NCBI GenBank assembly: GCA_016191165.1 | Contig: JACPPF010000140.1 | Span: 1-54,358 of the forward strand | DNA from: Planctomycetota bacterium | GTDB lineage: Bacteria; Planctomycetota; Planctomycetia; Gemmatales; Gemmataceae | Direction of reading: 5' to 3' | DNA: 54,358 nucleotides | Part shown: piece after piece, positions 35,199-43,410 of the stretch | Numbering within the stretch: the stretch's first letter is position 1 | Layout: the number at the start of each line of letters is the position of its first letter | Position numbers and translations under genes: made by a program | The notes under the pieces: model-generated | Told to the model about the DNA's origin: nothing | Databases searched by the model: none | Seen by the model: only the letters and a program-made list of their open reading frames with translations

Positions 35199-35471
35199 AT
35201 GTTTGGCACAACGACACTCGCCGAAGTCAAAAAGAAGCTGATCAATCGGTTCGGCTCTTTGCCGGATTTTTCCGCTGAGGCAAGGACGGCTCGTCAGCGA
35301 CACAGGCCGGCACCGATCCAGGACCTGAGTGAACTCGAAAAATCACTCTTCGCAGCACTCGAAGAGTTGGAACGGAAAATCAAGAGGGCAAACATCGACC
35401 AAGTTGATCACGTTGACGAACCGATGATTTACTATCGAGAGCGCCCGCATGGCGGAAAAGAACACTCCTGA
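35199..35471 (+). CDS. Unrecognised small helical protein
   Basis: This is a 90-residue basic, mostly helical protein (LAEVKKKLINRFG; LSELEKSLFAALEELERKIKR), coiled-coil-like in the middle. It overlaps the next gene by 23 bases, so the two are probably co-translated. No domain was recognised. There is no obvious ribosome site. Confidence 0.6.
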   Translation: MFGTTTLAEVKKKLINRFGSLPDFSAEARTARQRHRPAPIQDLSELEKSLFAALEELERKIKRANIDQVDHVDEPMIYYRERPHGGKEHS

Positions 35472-35889
35472 CCGGAATTCGACGCACTTGGCGGGTGAGT
35501 ATTTCGTCGCGGCGGAGCTTTACCGTCGTGGCTATTCGGTCGCAATGACGCTTGGCAATGCCAAAGCGATCGATCTGTTCGCTGAAAGCGGCGAGCGAAC
35601 AGTGAATATTCAAGTGAAAGCCATTCGGGACAAGAAAAGTGTCGGCTGGCCGCTGATGAGGGGCAAGGTGAAGGACGGTATCGTTTATGTGTTCGTATGC
35701 TTGAATGCACCGGGCGTTCCACCCAATTACTACGTTTGCACCGCAGAGGAAGTTCGAACCAAGGTTAAACAGTATGCGACTCGCGGCATTGTCGATATCA
35801 CAAGCTTGAAGAGCGAAGACTACATCGAGCGGTGGGATAAGATTGAGGCCGCGTTGGCGCTTCCGAGCGAAACCGCATCAAAAAGTTAA
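35449..35889 (+). CDS. PD-(D/E)XK-like nuclease
   Basis: This is a 146-residue soluble protein. HLAGEYFVAAELYRRGY (Glu17 in a helix), AIDLFAE (Asp42) and VNIQVKA (Gln55-x-Lys57) reproduce the E...D...QxK pattern of small PD-(D/E)XK proteins of the restriction/resolvase superfamily. It would cleave DNA using magnesium; target unknown. It ends the cassette, 14 bases before the DUF1501 gene. Such stand-alone nuclease-fold proteins are also found as orphan genes of unknown role. Confidence 0.75.
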   Translation: MAEKNTPDRNSTHLAGEYFVAAELYRRGYSVAMTLGNAKAIDLFAESGERTVNIQVKAIRDKKSVGWPLMRGKVKDGIVYVFVCLNAPGVPPNYYVCTAEEVRTKVKQYATRGIVDITSLKSEDYIERWDKIEAALALPSETASKS

Positions 35890-35903
35890 GGCAGGATAAC
35901 CAC

Positions 35904-37328
35904 ATGGTCAACGAATCCCCGATCCCCCTCCCCACCCGCCGCCGCTTCCTGCAAAACGCAGGCATGGGCCTCGGCTCGCTTGCCCTGGCATCGCTGTTGC
36001 ACGAGCAAACCGGCGGACAGGAGCGTCGGCAAGCGCCGCACTTTGCCCCCAAGGTGCGGTCGGTCATCTGGCTCTTCATGACCGGCGGGCCGTCGCAGGT
36101 CGATACGTTCGACTACAAGCCCGAGTTGCAGCGCCGTAATGGCCAGGCCCTCGCCGGCGCCGATCCGCGTACCGGATTCTTCCAGACCAGCGGCCGTTGC
36201 CTGGCGTCGCCATTCGCCTGGAGCCAGCACGGTCAGTCCGGCTCGTGGGTGTCCGAACTGTTGCCGCACACCGCCCGGCACGTGGACGACATGGCATTCA
36301 TCCATTCGTGCTATTCCAACCAGAACAATCACGCGCCGGCGGCGATCGAGCTCATGACCGGCCTCAATCGGCCTGGCTATCCAAGCATGGGCTCCTGGCT
36401 TACCTACGGCCTGGGCACGATGAACGAGAACCTGCCCGCCTTCGTCGTCATGCACGAGACGAAACCGCGCGGCGACGACAATATCTGGACGCCGGGCTTT
36501 TTGCCCAAGAGCTATCAACCTTTGCTGCTTGACGCGCGCCGCCGCGAGGAGGTCGCCAATCTGACCCGCGCTCTTGGCATGACGGAAACCCAGCAGCGCA
36601 CGCAACTGGATTTGCTACGCGAGATGAATCAATCGCATCAGCAGCAACGCCCGCAGGAGGCGGACCTGGCCGCGCGCATTCAATCCTTTGAACTGGCCTA
36701 CCGCATGCAATCGGCCGCGCCGGAGGCGCTTGACCTGCGCCAGGAAACCCGCCTCGTGCAGGATCTTTACGGGTTGAACCAGCGCGACACCGCCACGTTC
36801 GGCCGGCAGTGCCTGCTCGCCCGGCGTCTGGTCGAGCGTAACGTGCGCTTCGTGCAAATCTTTTTCAGCGCGAGCCGAATCTCCGGGGGCGCGGTCAACG
36901 ACGTGCCGTGGGATGGGCACAACGACATCAACGTCAACCACCGCGATTGCGCTCGCACCATGGATCAACCGGTCGGAGCGCTGCTATCCGATCTCAAGGC
37001 GCGCGGCTTGCTCGATTCGACGCTCGTCGTCTGGGGCGGCGAGTTCGGCCGCACGTCGGACTCACAGGGTTCGGTGGGCCGCGATCACAATCCGCACGCC
37101 CACACCATCTGGATGGCCGGCGGCGGCATCCGCGGCGGGGTTCACTACGGCGCCACCGACGACTTCGGCTACAAAGCAGTCCACAATCGCGCCAGCGTTC
37201 ACGACATCCAGGCAACCGTGCTGCACCTGATGGGCCTGGACCACACGCGCCTGACCTATCGCTTCAATGGCCGCGACTTCCGCTTGACGGATGTGGCGGG
37301 GAATGTGATTCGGCCCGTGCTATTGTGA
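35904..37328 (+). CDS. DUF1501 domain protein with twin-arginine signal
   Basis: This is a 474-residue exported protein. The Tat motif PTRRRFLQNAG (10-20) and hydrophobic stretch are followed by IWLFMTGGPSQVDTFDYKP, then VVWGGEFGRTSDSQG and GRDHNPHAHTIWMAGGG. The conserved HNDINVNH and DHNPHAH histidines are present. It belongs with the PSCyt1/DUF1553 gene at 31575 as the usual two-gene unit; here four small genes intervene. The reaction is unknown. Confidence 0.94.
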   Translation: MVNESPIPLPTRRRFLQNAGMGLGSLALASLLHEQTGGQERRQAPHFAPKVRSVIWLFMTGGPSQVDTFDYKPELQRRNGQALAGADPRTGFFQTSGRCLASPFAWSQHGQSGSWVSELLPHTARHVDDMAFIHSCYSNQNNHAPAAIELMTGLNRPGYPSMGSWLTYGLGTMNENLPAFVVMHETKPRGDDNIWTPGFLPKSYQPLLLDARRREEVANLTRALGMTETQQRTQLDLLREMNQSHQQQRPQEADLAARIQSFELAYRMQSAAPEALDLRQETRLVQDLYGLNQRDTATFGRQCLLARRLVERNVRFVQIFFSASRISGGAVNDVPWDGHNDINVNHRDCARTMDQPVGALLSDLKARGLLDSTLVVWGGEFGRTSDSQGSVGRDHNPHAHTIWMAGGGIRGGVHYGATDDFGYKAVHNRASVHDIQATVLHLMGLDHTRLTYRFNGRDFRLTDVAGNVIRPVLL

Positions 37329-37375
37329 GCATGCCAGCCCGCGGCGCAAGCAAGGGGAAGGCGCGACTTAGCGCG

Positions 37376-37608
37376 TGTCCAAAATTAACTTCAGCATTCG
37401 TTCGCAGCAAACAAAACTAACCACAGAGACACAAAGGCACAGAGAGAAAGCTGGGAAAATACAATTCTCCAATCAATGGTTTGACCGCAAGATTTGCAAG
37501 GAAAAACTCATCGGATACCTTTGTATTTCCTCTGTGGTTTTGTGTCTCTGCGGTTAATTCTTCGGGGATGGCGACTTCGCCCAGATCAGCTGAAGTTAAT
37601 TTTGGACA
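37376..37608. mobile_element. MITE-like element with 20-bp terminal inverted repeats
   Basis: Perfect 20-bp terminal inverted repeats (37376-37395, 37589-37608; tgtccaaaattaacttcagc) bound a 233-bp non-coding unit. Inside is a second, imperfect pair: taaccacagagacacaaagg near 37418 and its inverted counterpart near 37540-37556. The full unit can fold back on itself. No target duplication was seen. The right end is 5 bases from the stop codon of the gene at 37614. Its inner cagaga-type sequence resembles the inner part of the element at 3973-4341. Confidence 0.7.
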
Positions 37609-37613
37609 TTGAC

Positions 37614-40106
37614 TTATCGGAGCCGATAGGTGGCTCGCTTCTTTTTTGAAACGATCCCGTTTCTCATGCCCCCCTCGAATATCCACACATCGATCTGCGG
37701 GTTGGGCGGCAGGAACACCGGCGCGTACACGTTGAGCGTGCCTTGCGCCTTCATCTGGCTCCCCTTGGCCTGAAAGAACTGAACCGGGTTGCCTCCCTTC
37801 ACGCTGAAGAAGCCTCCGTAAACGGTATTGGCGTTGGGCTTGGCCCCGTTGACGAACTTGTAGTGAAGTTCGATGGCCACGCCGCCCTTCTTGGCTTGCA
37901 AGCGCGTGAAGGTCGCGGCCGTGATCTGAATCGGGGTCTTGGCGTCCGGGGGGTCGTTCCTGCCGGCTGCGCCCACCTGGGCGGTGATGGTGTTGCTGCA
38001 CTGCACACCTTTGATTTCGGTTGCCTTGTTCTTGGTGACCCAGAAACGAAATTCTGGCCCATTTCCGACAAACGCGGGCAGAAGGTCAGCGGTCACCTGT
38101 CCCGACTTCTTCCAGCCCTTGCCCGGTCCCTGCTTCACGAAAGAACTGACGGCCGATTTGGAATTCGTCTGCTGGATTAGGAACGCGTAGTTGTGATCCG
38201 GGACTGGATCGGTGTTAAACTCATAATCCAGATAAACCTTGAAGAACCTCTGATCGCTCTCAATGCGCGCGGCCGTGATCCTGATTTCGGTGTTTCCGGA
38301 CGGCGGATCGCTGCTGGCAACGCCGGCGGTGACCAGTTTGACCGTGGAAATCTTCTTGATCGCGTCGAGGGGATTGACGCCTTCCGCCATCCAGAGGCGA
38401 TAGCGCGGGGCGGTGCCGATGCCGTTGCGAAAGATTTTGCGCGTGACCTCCCCGCGCATTTGCATCTGGTCGCCGCGAGACTGCAGCACGATGACGCCCG
38501 GTTGCCCCTTGTCCTTGATGTCGGAGCGCTGGATCATCAGGGTGTACCATTTCTGCGGATCGGGTTTGCGGGTGAATTCATATTCGAGTTGCACGTTGAC
38601 ATTGAAATCATCGATCCTGTCAACGCGCAGGCGCGTAAGCACGACGTCCTTGGTGGGGGCGGCCGCGCTGCCTTGAATGCCGACGCCGGCGATTTGCCCG
38701 AGACGGGCGGCGGGGTTGCTGAATTCGCGCACGATAATCGTACATGTGTCGCTGGCGTCGGCGGGCATTCGCACCTGGGTCGCGCTGACCTTGGTCCCCT
38801 TTCGCACATCGCTGCCGAACACGGGGGAACCAAAGCTAACGGGCGTCTGCGCCACGCCATTGACGCTGAAGATGGCGGCGCACTGGTAAATCTTGTTTCC
38901 CTGCAACGGCGAATCGGTTTTCAGGTCGACGTCGATATTGCAGGTGTCGGGGGTCGGCGTGCGCCTCACCTGGACGCCCGAAATCGCAACGCTCAGGTTC
39001 GCGGGGGGCGCTCCCGAATCGATGCGCAAATTCTGCACGCGCACAAGGTTGCCCCTCCCTGGCTGCACGTCGCTGATGAACAGGTCGCATAGGTCTCCGG
39101 GCCGGAAAGCACAGATGACGGAACAACGGACCGTTTCCGTCTGTTTGATGGCCGCCCCGCTGAAGCTGGCGAGCGAAACGCGCCGACGTTCCTTCGTGGC
39201 CTCATCGACAATGTCCGCTTCGATCCAGACCGTCCCCGCGCCGGGGGGCTGGCCAACGACGACGTACTCCAGGGTAAACTCGATCAGGTTGGGATTACTC
39301 TCGTTTCTCCGGGCTGTTTTTTTTGGAAGCTGCATCACCAGCTGCGCCGGCGCGGTAGGCAACGATACGCCGTTCAGGCGGCCGATCTCCTTGCCTGCGC
39401 CGACCTGGTTGATATCCTTGGCCAGGCGCACCACGATGTCGCAGGTCCTGTCAGCGGCGGGCGCAGCCGGGCCCTGAACGCCATCGACGCTCCACTGGCC
39501 CTTCGGGGCGTTCCGCAACTCATTCGTGGAGAAAACCTTGGCCAGGCGAGGATTCTTTTGGTCGCTGGGAAACACACAGAAACAGCCGAGTTTTTCCCCC
39601 TGGGGAAGATTGGCGGCGTCATAATCGACAGTCAACCGCAGACGATCGCCGCTGCGCTCAAATCGCCCGCTGGCGAGCATGACCTGAGGCGCCTTCGGAT
39701 CGCCGGCCACGGGAGGTGGGTCCGGGTTGGCCGGCGTTGCCGTATCGCGAAGGAACAGGAACCAAACGCCGCCAGCGCAGACGATCATCCCCAGGAGCAA
39801 GACGGCCGCGCCACCGCCCAGGACCAGCCACAGCATGCCGCTGCCGGACTTTTTCTTCGCGGGCTTTTTTTCGTCGTCACGATCATCGTCGTCATCGGCA
39901 TCGGCGTGACGGGGCTTTTTCGCGGCCGGCTTCTTGGGGTTTCCTTTGGCCGACACCGCCGTGGTTTTCTTGGCGCGTGGCCCCTCCTCTTCGTCGTCGG
40001 CAGGGACGGCAACCACCGCCCGGCAATCCGGACATCGCACCTTCTTGCCGGCTTGACTGTCGTTGACTTTCAGCTTCTTGTCACATTCCGGGCAGATTAC
40101 GTGCAT
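37614..40106 (-). CDS. Zinc-ribbon, membrane-anchored repeat protein
   Basis: This is an 830-residue protein. An N-terminal zinc ribbon has CPEC (5-8) and CPDC (25-28), like the MJ0042 type. A charged, low-complexity cytoplasmic linker (about 36-88) precedes one transmembrane helix (91-119). The rest is extracytoplasmic and beta-rich with at least three related units of about 110 residues near the C-terminus, each with a Y-(E/K)F strand, an F-x-Q-x(S/T) strand and a WxxEG/FWVTK close. Similar zinc-ribbon/TM proteins are common in planctomycetes with no known role. The stop lies beside the MITE-like element. Confidence 0.83.
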   Translation of the reverse strand: MHVICPECDKKLKVNDSQAGKKVRCPDCRAVVAVPADDEEEGPRAKKTTAVSAKGNPKKPAAKKPRHADADDDDDRDDEKKPAKKKSGSGMLWLVLGGGAAVLLLGMIVCAGGVWFLFLRDTATPANPDPPPVAGDPKAPQVMLASGRFERSGDRLRLTVDYDAANLPQGEKLGCFCVFPSDQKNPRLAKVFSTNELRNAPKGQWSVDGVQGPAAPAADRTCDIVVRLAKDINQVGAGKEIGRLNGVSLPTAPAQLVMQLPKKTARRNESNPNLIEFTLEYVVVGQPPGAGTVWIEADIVDEATKERRRVSLASFSGAAIKQTETVRCSVICAFRPGDLCDLFISDVQPGRGNLVRVQNLRIDSGAPPANLSVAISGVQVRRTPTPDTCNIDVDLKTDSPLQGNKIYQCAAIFSVNGVAQTPVSFGSPVFGSDVRKGTKVSATQVRMPADASDTCTIIVREFSNPAARLGQIAGVGIQGSAAAPTKDVVLTRLRVDRIDDFNVNVQLEYEFTRKPDPQKWYTLMIQRSDIKDKGQPGVIVLQSRGDQMQMRGEVTRKIFRNGIGTAPRYRLWMAEGVNPLDAIKKISTVKLVTAGVASSDPPSGNTEIRITAARIESDQRFFKVYLDYEFNTDPVPDHNYAFLIQQTNSKSAVSSFVKQGPGKGWKKSGQVTADLLPAFVGNGPEFRFWVTKNKATEIKGVQCSNTITAQVGAAGRNDPPDAKTPIQITAATFTRLQAKKGGVAIELHYKFVNGAKPNANTVYGGFFSVKGGNPVQFFQAKGSQMKAQGTLNVYAPVFLPPNPQIDVWIFEGGMRNGIVSKKKRATYRLR

Positions 40107-40347
40107 GGCATCACCGGGATTACGAATAATTCAGGGTAGGTGTTTTTGCGTGGTAAAGTGGGGTCACCCCAATTGTAGGACTCTCAGGCAAATACGCCAG
40201 CGGTCGAAGTTGGCGCGATTGCCTAAAACGAACTGCGGGGAATCCTTGGCCCCGCCGCCCTTCGTGGTTCGTTCAACTTGAATATCAGTCAATGGCGGCA
40301 GGAATCTCATTCGGTTCGCGTGGCATCGGCCCAAACTTCGTGAAGGC

Positions 40348-40395
40348 GTAGGTCAGGTTTTTGAGCCTGACGTCAGGCTTGAAAGCCTGACCTAC
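40348..40395. repeat. Long inverted repeat in front of the sigma factor gene
   Basis: The 23-bp arms (40348-40370, 40373-40395) match at all but about two positions; the unit is gtaggtcaggtttttgagcc-type and its mirror. It lies 22 bases before the GTG start of the sigma gene and could form a hairpin in the mRNA leader. The remaining part of the 40107-40416 gap has no gene. Confidence 0.6.
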
Positions 40396-40416
40396 TTCTT
40401 TTTCTCGGGAAACGCC

Positions 40417-41208
40417 GTGAATCACCTCAGCAACATCGTGTCGCGCTTTCAATTTGGCCATACCCACTGGTCAATCGTGTTCCAGGCAGGCCAGGGGGAG
40501 GGGAGCATCGCCGAGCAGGCGCGCGGCGAACTTTTGGTTCGCTATCACGATGCGGTCTATCGGTACCTTTGCGCCAAGCTCGGCGATTCCGATGCGGCCT
40601 GCGAACTCTTCAGCCGCTTTGCCGAGCGTGTGGTCGAAATCCATCCTTTCTTGCAGCGGGCCAATCCGGAGAAGGGGCGTTTTCGCGACTACCTCAAGTC
40701 CGTCTTGAGCCGCATGGTCATCGATTACCACCGTGAAAACCAGCGCGAGCAAAAGAAAAGGCGCGAAATCACGCCGGGCTCCGATCATGAACCGATGCAG
40801 GCGGAAACCGATCCGGGGAATGACGTTGAATTCCAGAAGGTCTGGGTCGAGGAATTGATGAACCATGCCTGGAAAGGACTGGAGCAGGTCGAGAAGACCA
40901 AAGGCCAGCCCTATCATTCGCTGCTGCTTTACAAGGCCCAGAACCCGCAGGTCCGCTCTGAGGCGATGGCCCAGCATTTCACGACTGTCCTCGGCAAACC
41001 GATGAGCGCCGCCAACATTCGCCAATTGCTCCACCGCGGGCAGGAACTCCTGAGCGATCTGCTCGTGGAGGAGGTGGCCCGATCTCTGCGCGACGGAGAA
41101 AACGCGACGGTCAGTGCCGAACGCGTCGAGGAAGAATTGATCAACCTGCAACTCTTCGACAAGTTTCGCCGGGATGCGCTCGATCGATATCGCGAGCGCA
41201 CGGGATGA
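40417..41208 (+). CDS. ECF-type RNA polymerase sigma factor
   Basis: This is a 263-residue protein starting at GTG. Region 2 is YHDAVYRYLCAKLGDSDAACELFSRFAERVV and NPEKGRFRDYLKSVLSRMVIDYHR, the layout seen in planctomycete sigma factors (PLYAFLRR...DLTQEFFARL). The region-4 helix is IRQLLHRGQELLSDLLVEEV. A tail of about 50 residues follows. It would direct RNA polymerase to a non-housekeeping promoter set. No anti-sigma gene is adjacent. It lies upstream of the caspase gene, whose promoter-like motif (41257-41282) is a candidate target. Confidence 0.88.
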   Translation: MNHLSNIVSRFQFGHTHWSIVFQAGQGEGSIAEQARGELLVRYHDAVYRYLCAKLGDSDAACELFSRFAERVVEIHPFLQRANPEKGRFRDYLKSVLSRMVIDYHRENQREQKKRREITPGSDHEPMQAETDPGNDVEFQKVWVEELMNHAWKGLEQVEKTKGQPYHSLLLYKAQNPQVRSEAMAQHFTTVLGKPMSAANIRQLLHRGQELLSDLLVEEVARSLRDGENATVSAERVEEELINLQLFDKFRRDALDRYRERTG

Positions 41209-41256
41209 GCGTCGCGCTCCCCTTCGGGTCGCGGCTAAACATTTCCCGTTCGTCGT

Positions 41257-41310
41257 TGTCACAACCGCCTCCGCTTGCGTTAAGGGTGTGAAGCTTTTGA
41301 AACCCTTAAC
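41257..41310 (+). promoter_or_regulatory. Candidate ECF promoter and hairpin upstream of the caspase gene
   Basis: TGTCACA (41257-41263) and CGTTA (41278-41282) are 14 bases apart, followed by agGGTGTGAA. The same arrangement with the same 14-base gap precedes the gene at 43510. A 9-bp perfect stem (41279-41287 with 41302-41310) overlaps the downstream part. TGTCACA resembles the -35 reported for ECF41-group promoters, though the -10 differs. Confidence 0.6.
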
Positions 41311-41330
41311 CCCAATCGGAGTAACTCACC

Positions 41331-42218
41331 ATGTTCGCGTTCATCAACCTGCGTCGCTTTGTCCTCTCCCTGTGCCTGGTCGCGGCTTTCACATTTGCGA
41401 TGCCCCACGCCCACGGTAACCCCAATGACACGCCAACCGTTCACCTGGTCGCGATCGGCGATACCGATGTCGGCGGCGACTTTGGCCGAAAGCTTGGCGA
41501 GGATGCCCGCAACATCAAAACCACCTTCGAAAAGGCCTTCGCCCGCGCCAACCGGTCCAGCCAGCTCAAGACGCATCTGCTCTTGGGCCAGAGCGTGACG
41601 CCGGCGAATATTCTCAAGGTGATCGGCCAGCTCAAGGTGGGCCGCAATGACACGATCGTCGTCCTGTATTCAGGCCACGGAGCGACCGACCCGCGCCTCG
41701 GCCACGTGCTGACGCTGGACCACGGCCGACTGTATCGCAAGGACCTCCTGAACGCCCTGAAAGCGAAGAACCCGCGGCTCATGGTGGTGCTGACCGATTG
41801 TTGCTCGTCGGGCGTTCCAGCCCGAGCCGTGGTGAACACCTACACGCCGCGTCCGCTGGCCTCCGGCCAGGTCATGCAGTGGAGCACGGTGCAAAGCCTG
41901 TTCCTTCGCCATCAAGGCCTGGTGGACATCACCGCGGCCGAACCGGGTTACTGCGGCAAGATCGACCTGCAAAAGTCGGGCAGCCTGTTCACGAATGCTC
42001 TGACCAAGATTCTGACGGCCCCCAACGCCAGCCTGGTGAGCAACCTCGACAAGGACGGCGACGGCCAAATGCAGTGGGACGAAATCCTCCCGCAACTGCG
42101 AGCTCAGGCCGCCCAGTACGACCGCAACCAGATGCGAACCCGGGACGTGCGGCCGCAGCAAGCCTATGCGACCTCGCTGGGCCGCTGGATACCGATGACT
42201 TCGCCGACCGCTCGCTAA
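41331..42218 (+). CDS. Secreted caspase-like (peptidase C14) protein with EF-hand loop
   Basis: This is a 295-residue protein with a signal peptide (1-29). The caspase p20-like core holds the catalytic His116 (YSGHG) and Cys158 in TDCCSSG (155-161). Near the C-terminus DKDGDGQMQWDE (240-251) is a canonical 12-residue EF-hand loop with Asp at 1, 3 and 5 and Glu at 12. So a calcium-regulated, metacaspase-like cysteine protease outside the cytoplasm is likely; the substrate is unknown. It has its own promoter-like motif and a strong terminator and sits behind the sigma gene. Confidence 0.9.
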   Translation: MFAFINLRRFVLSLCLVAAFTFAMPHAHGNPNDTPTVHLVAIGDTDVGGDFGRKLGEDARNIKTTFEKAFARANRSSQLKTHLLLGQSVTPANILKVIGQLKVGRNDTIVVLYSGHGATDPRLGHVLTLDHGRLYRKDLLNALKAKNPRLMVVLTDCCSSGVPARAVVNTYTPRPLASGQVMQWSTVQSLFLRHQGLVDITAAEPGYCGKIDLQKSGSLFTNALTKILTAPNASLVSNLDKDGDGQMQWDEILPQLRAQAAQYDRNQMRTRDVRPQQAYATSLGRWIPMTSPTAR

Positions 42219-42236
42219 TCGATGACTGAAAACGCC

Positions 42237-42273
42237 AGCCCGTCCCGGTGTAACGCCGGGGCGGGCTTTTTTT
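42237..42273 (+). terminator. Rho-independent terminator of the caspase gene
   Basis: A 12-bp stem (42237-42248 with 42256-42267, one G-T pair) and a 7-base loop end in seven T residues. It starts 19 bases after the stop codon. Confidence 0.88.
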
Positions 42274-42302
42274 GTGCGCCGAGACATCTGAACAGAAGGC
42301 CC

Positions 42303-42335
42303 TTGACAGACCGCGCGGATGGTTACATAATGTAA
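42303..42335 (+). promoter_or_regulatory. Promoter and operator of the higBA pair
   Basis: TTGACA (42303-42308) and CATAAT (42326-42331) are 17 bases apart, near-consensus for the housekeeping sigma. The 13-bp palindrome ttacat-a-atgtaa (42323-42335) covers the -10 element, a natural place for HigA autorepression. Confidence 0.75.
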
Positions 42336-42362
42336 ACATCGCCCTGTGATCGGAATATGATC

Positions 42363-42671
42363 ATGCGTGTCATCACGCGAAAACGGCTACGAGAATTCGC
42401 CGAACGATATCCGGACGCCGCTGAGCCCTTGGGGAAGTGGGAGTCGGTGGTTCGTGAGGCCGGTTGGACGAGCCTCCAGGATGTGCGACGCGTGTTTCCC
42501 CATGCCGACGCAGCGATTGTGGCGAGTGAAAACACCGTGACCGTCTTCAATATCGGCGGCAACAAGTATCGTCTGATTACCGCCATCCACTACAACACCC
42601 AACGCATTTTCGTCCTTCGATTACTCACACACGCCGCATACAGCAAGGATTTGTGGAAGGACACCCTATGA
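42363..42671 (+). CDS. higB: HigB-type mRNA interferase toxin
   Basis: This is a 102-residue toxin of the RelE/HigB superfamily that cleaves mRNA at the ribosome. The opening MRVITRKRLREFAERYPDA and the closing RIFVLRLLTHAAYSKDLWK are typical of the HigB_toxin family. The start at the second ATG is preferred, since gga stands 8 bases before it; ATG 42357 is possible. Its stop overlaps the antitoxin start (ATGA). Confidence 0.92.
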   Translation: MRVITRKRLREFAERYPDAAEPLGKWESVVREAGWTSLQDVRRVFPHADAAIVASENTVTVFNIGGNKYRLITAIHYNTQRIFVLRLLTHAAYSKDLWKDTL

Positions 42672-43141
42672 AAGCCACGACGACAAAACCGCGTGCGACG
42701 ACGAAACGTAACGCCAACCGCGGTCCCGGCCGGGCCTATCTGGCGCTGATCGACGCTCTGCCGCTTCGGCCGTTGCGTTCGGATCGCGACTATGACGCCG
42801 CGGCGGCGATTCTCGACTCCCTGGCGGTGCGGCCTGAAGGCGACCTGGACCGCGGCGAGCAGGACTATTTCGACACGTTGACCTTGCTGGTCGAAGCGTA
42901 TGATCGGGAACACTTTGCCGACGTGACGCCGCGCGATCCCGTTGAGATGCTCAAGTACCTGATGCAAGAAAGCGGCATGACGCAGGCGGACCTGGGGCGA
43001 CTGCTCGGCAATCGCGCCCTGGCGTCGTTGATCCTTAACGGACATCGGCAACTCAGCAAGAGCCACATCGTCAAGTTGGCGAAACACTTCAAGGTTTCGA
43101 CGGCACTCTTCCTTGGCGCCACGAAATCGAGCGGAGGTTAA
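42668..43141 (+). CDS. higA: HigA-type antitoxin
   Basis: This is a 157-residue antitoxin. A Thr/Lys/Arg-rich N-terminal extension of about 25 residues is unusual. Residues 30-100 are acidic and helical and should wrap HigB. The C-terminal HTH (about 98-150, MTQADLGRLLGNRALASLILNGHRQLSKSHIVKLAKHF) is of the Xre/HigA type and would bind the palindrome at 42323-42335. The start has ggaagga 7 bases upstream. It overlaps higB by 4 bases. Confidence 0.92.
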   Translation: MKATTTKPRATTKRNANRGPGRAYLALIDALPLRPLRSDRDYDAAAAILDSLAVRPEGDLDRGEQDYFDTLTLLVEAYDREHFADVTPRDPVEMLKYLMQESGMTQADLGRLLGNRALASLILNGHRQLSKSHIVKLAKHFKVSTALFLGATKSSGG

Positions 43142-43243
43142 CGACTTGGGTGCCTGGGAATCCGACACCCGCGAAATGGTGACACTTCGGCGTTGACTTC
43201 CCGATTTCCGTTTTCGCCTGATCCTCAGACTCGCAATCGTGCT

Positions 43244-43323
43244 CGCTTGGCGGTTTCGCGCCAGGAAGAAACCGGGAAGCCAGAATGCCGACGCCAGCGA
43301 TCCGTCCGCGAGACCGCCAAGCG
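43244..43323. repeat. Inverted repeat in the gap after higA
   Basis: The 17-bp arms (43244-43260, 43307-43323) match at 16 positions with 46 bases between. The 43142-43509 gap otherwise contains only the promoter-like motif at 43411-43436 and no gene. Confidence 0.5.
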
Positions 43324-43410
43324 GGCGCGTCGGCGGATCTTGAGAGCGCATTGAAACGACGAGCCTGGCGGCCCCCGGTTCTCGTGAATTCAAAAAAAAT
43401 CCTTCAAGCC

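Noticed and set aside
40079-40103. A third TGTCACA with a CGTGC 14 bases on
   Set aside because: It lies inside the start of the 830-residue gene, the -10 part differs from CGTTA and the GGTGTGAA tail is absent; likely chance.
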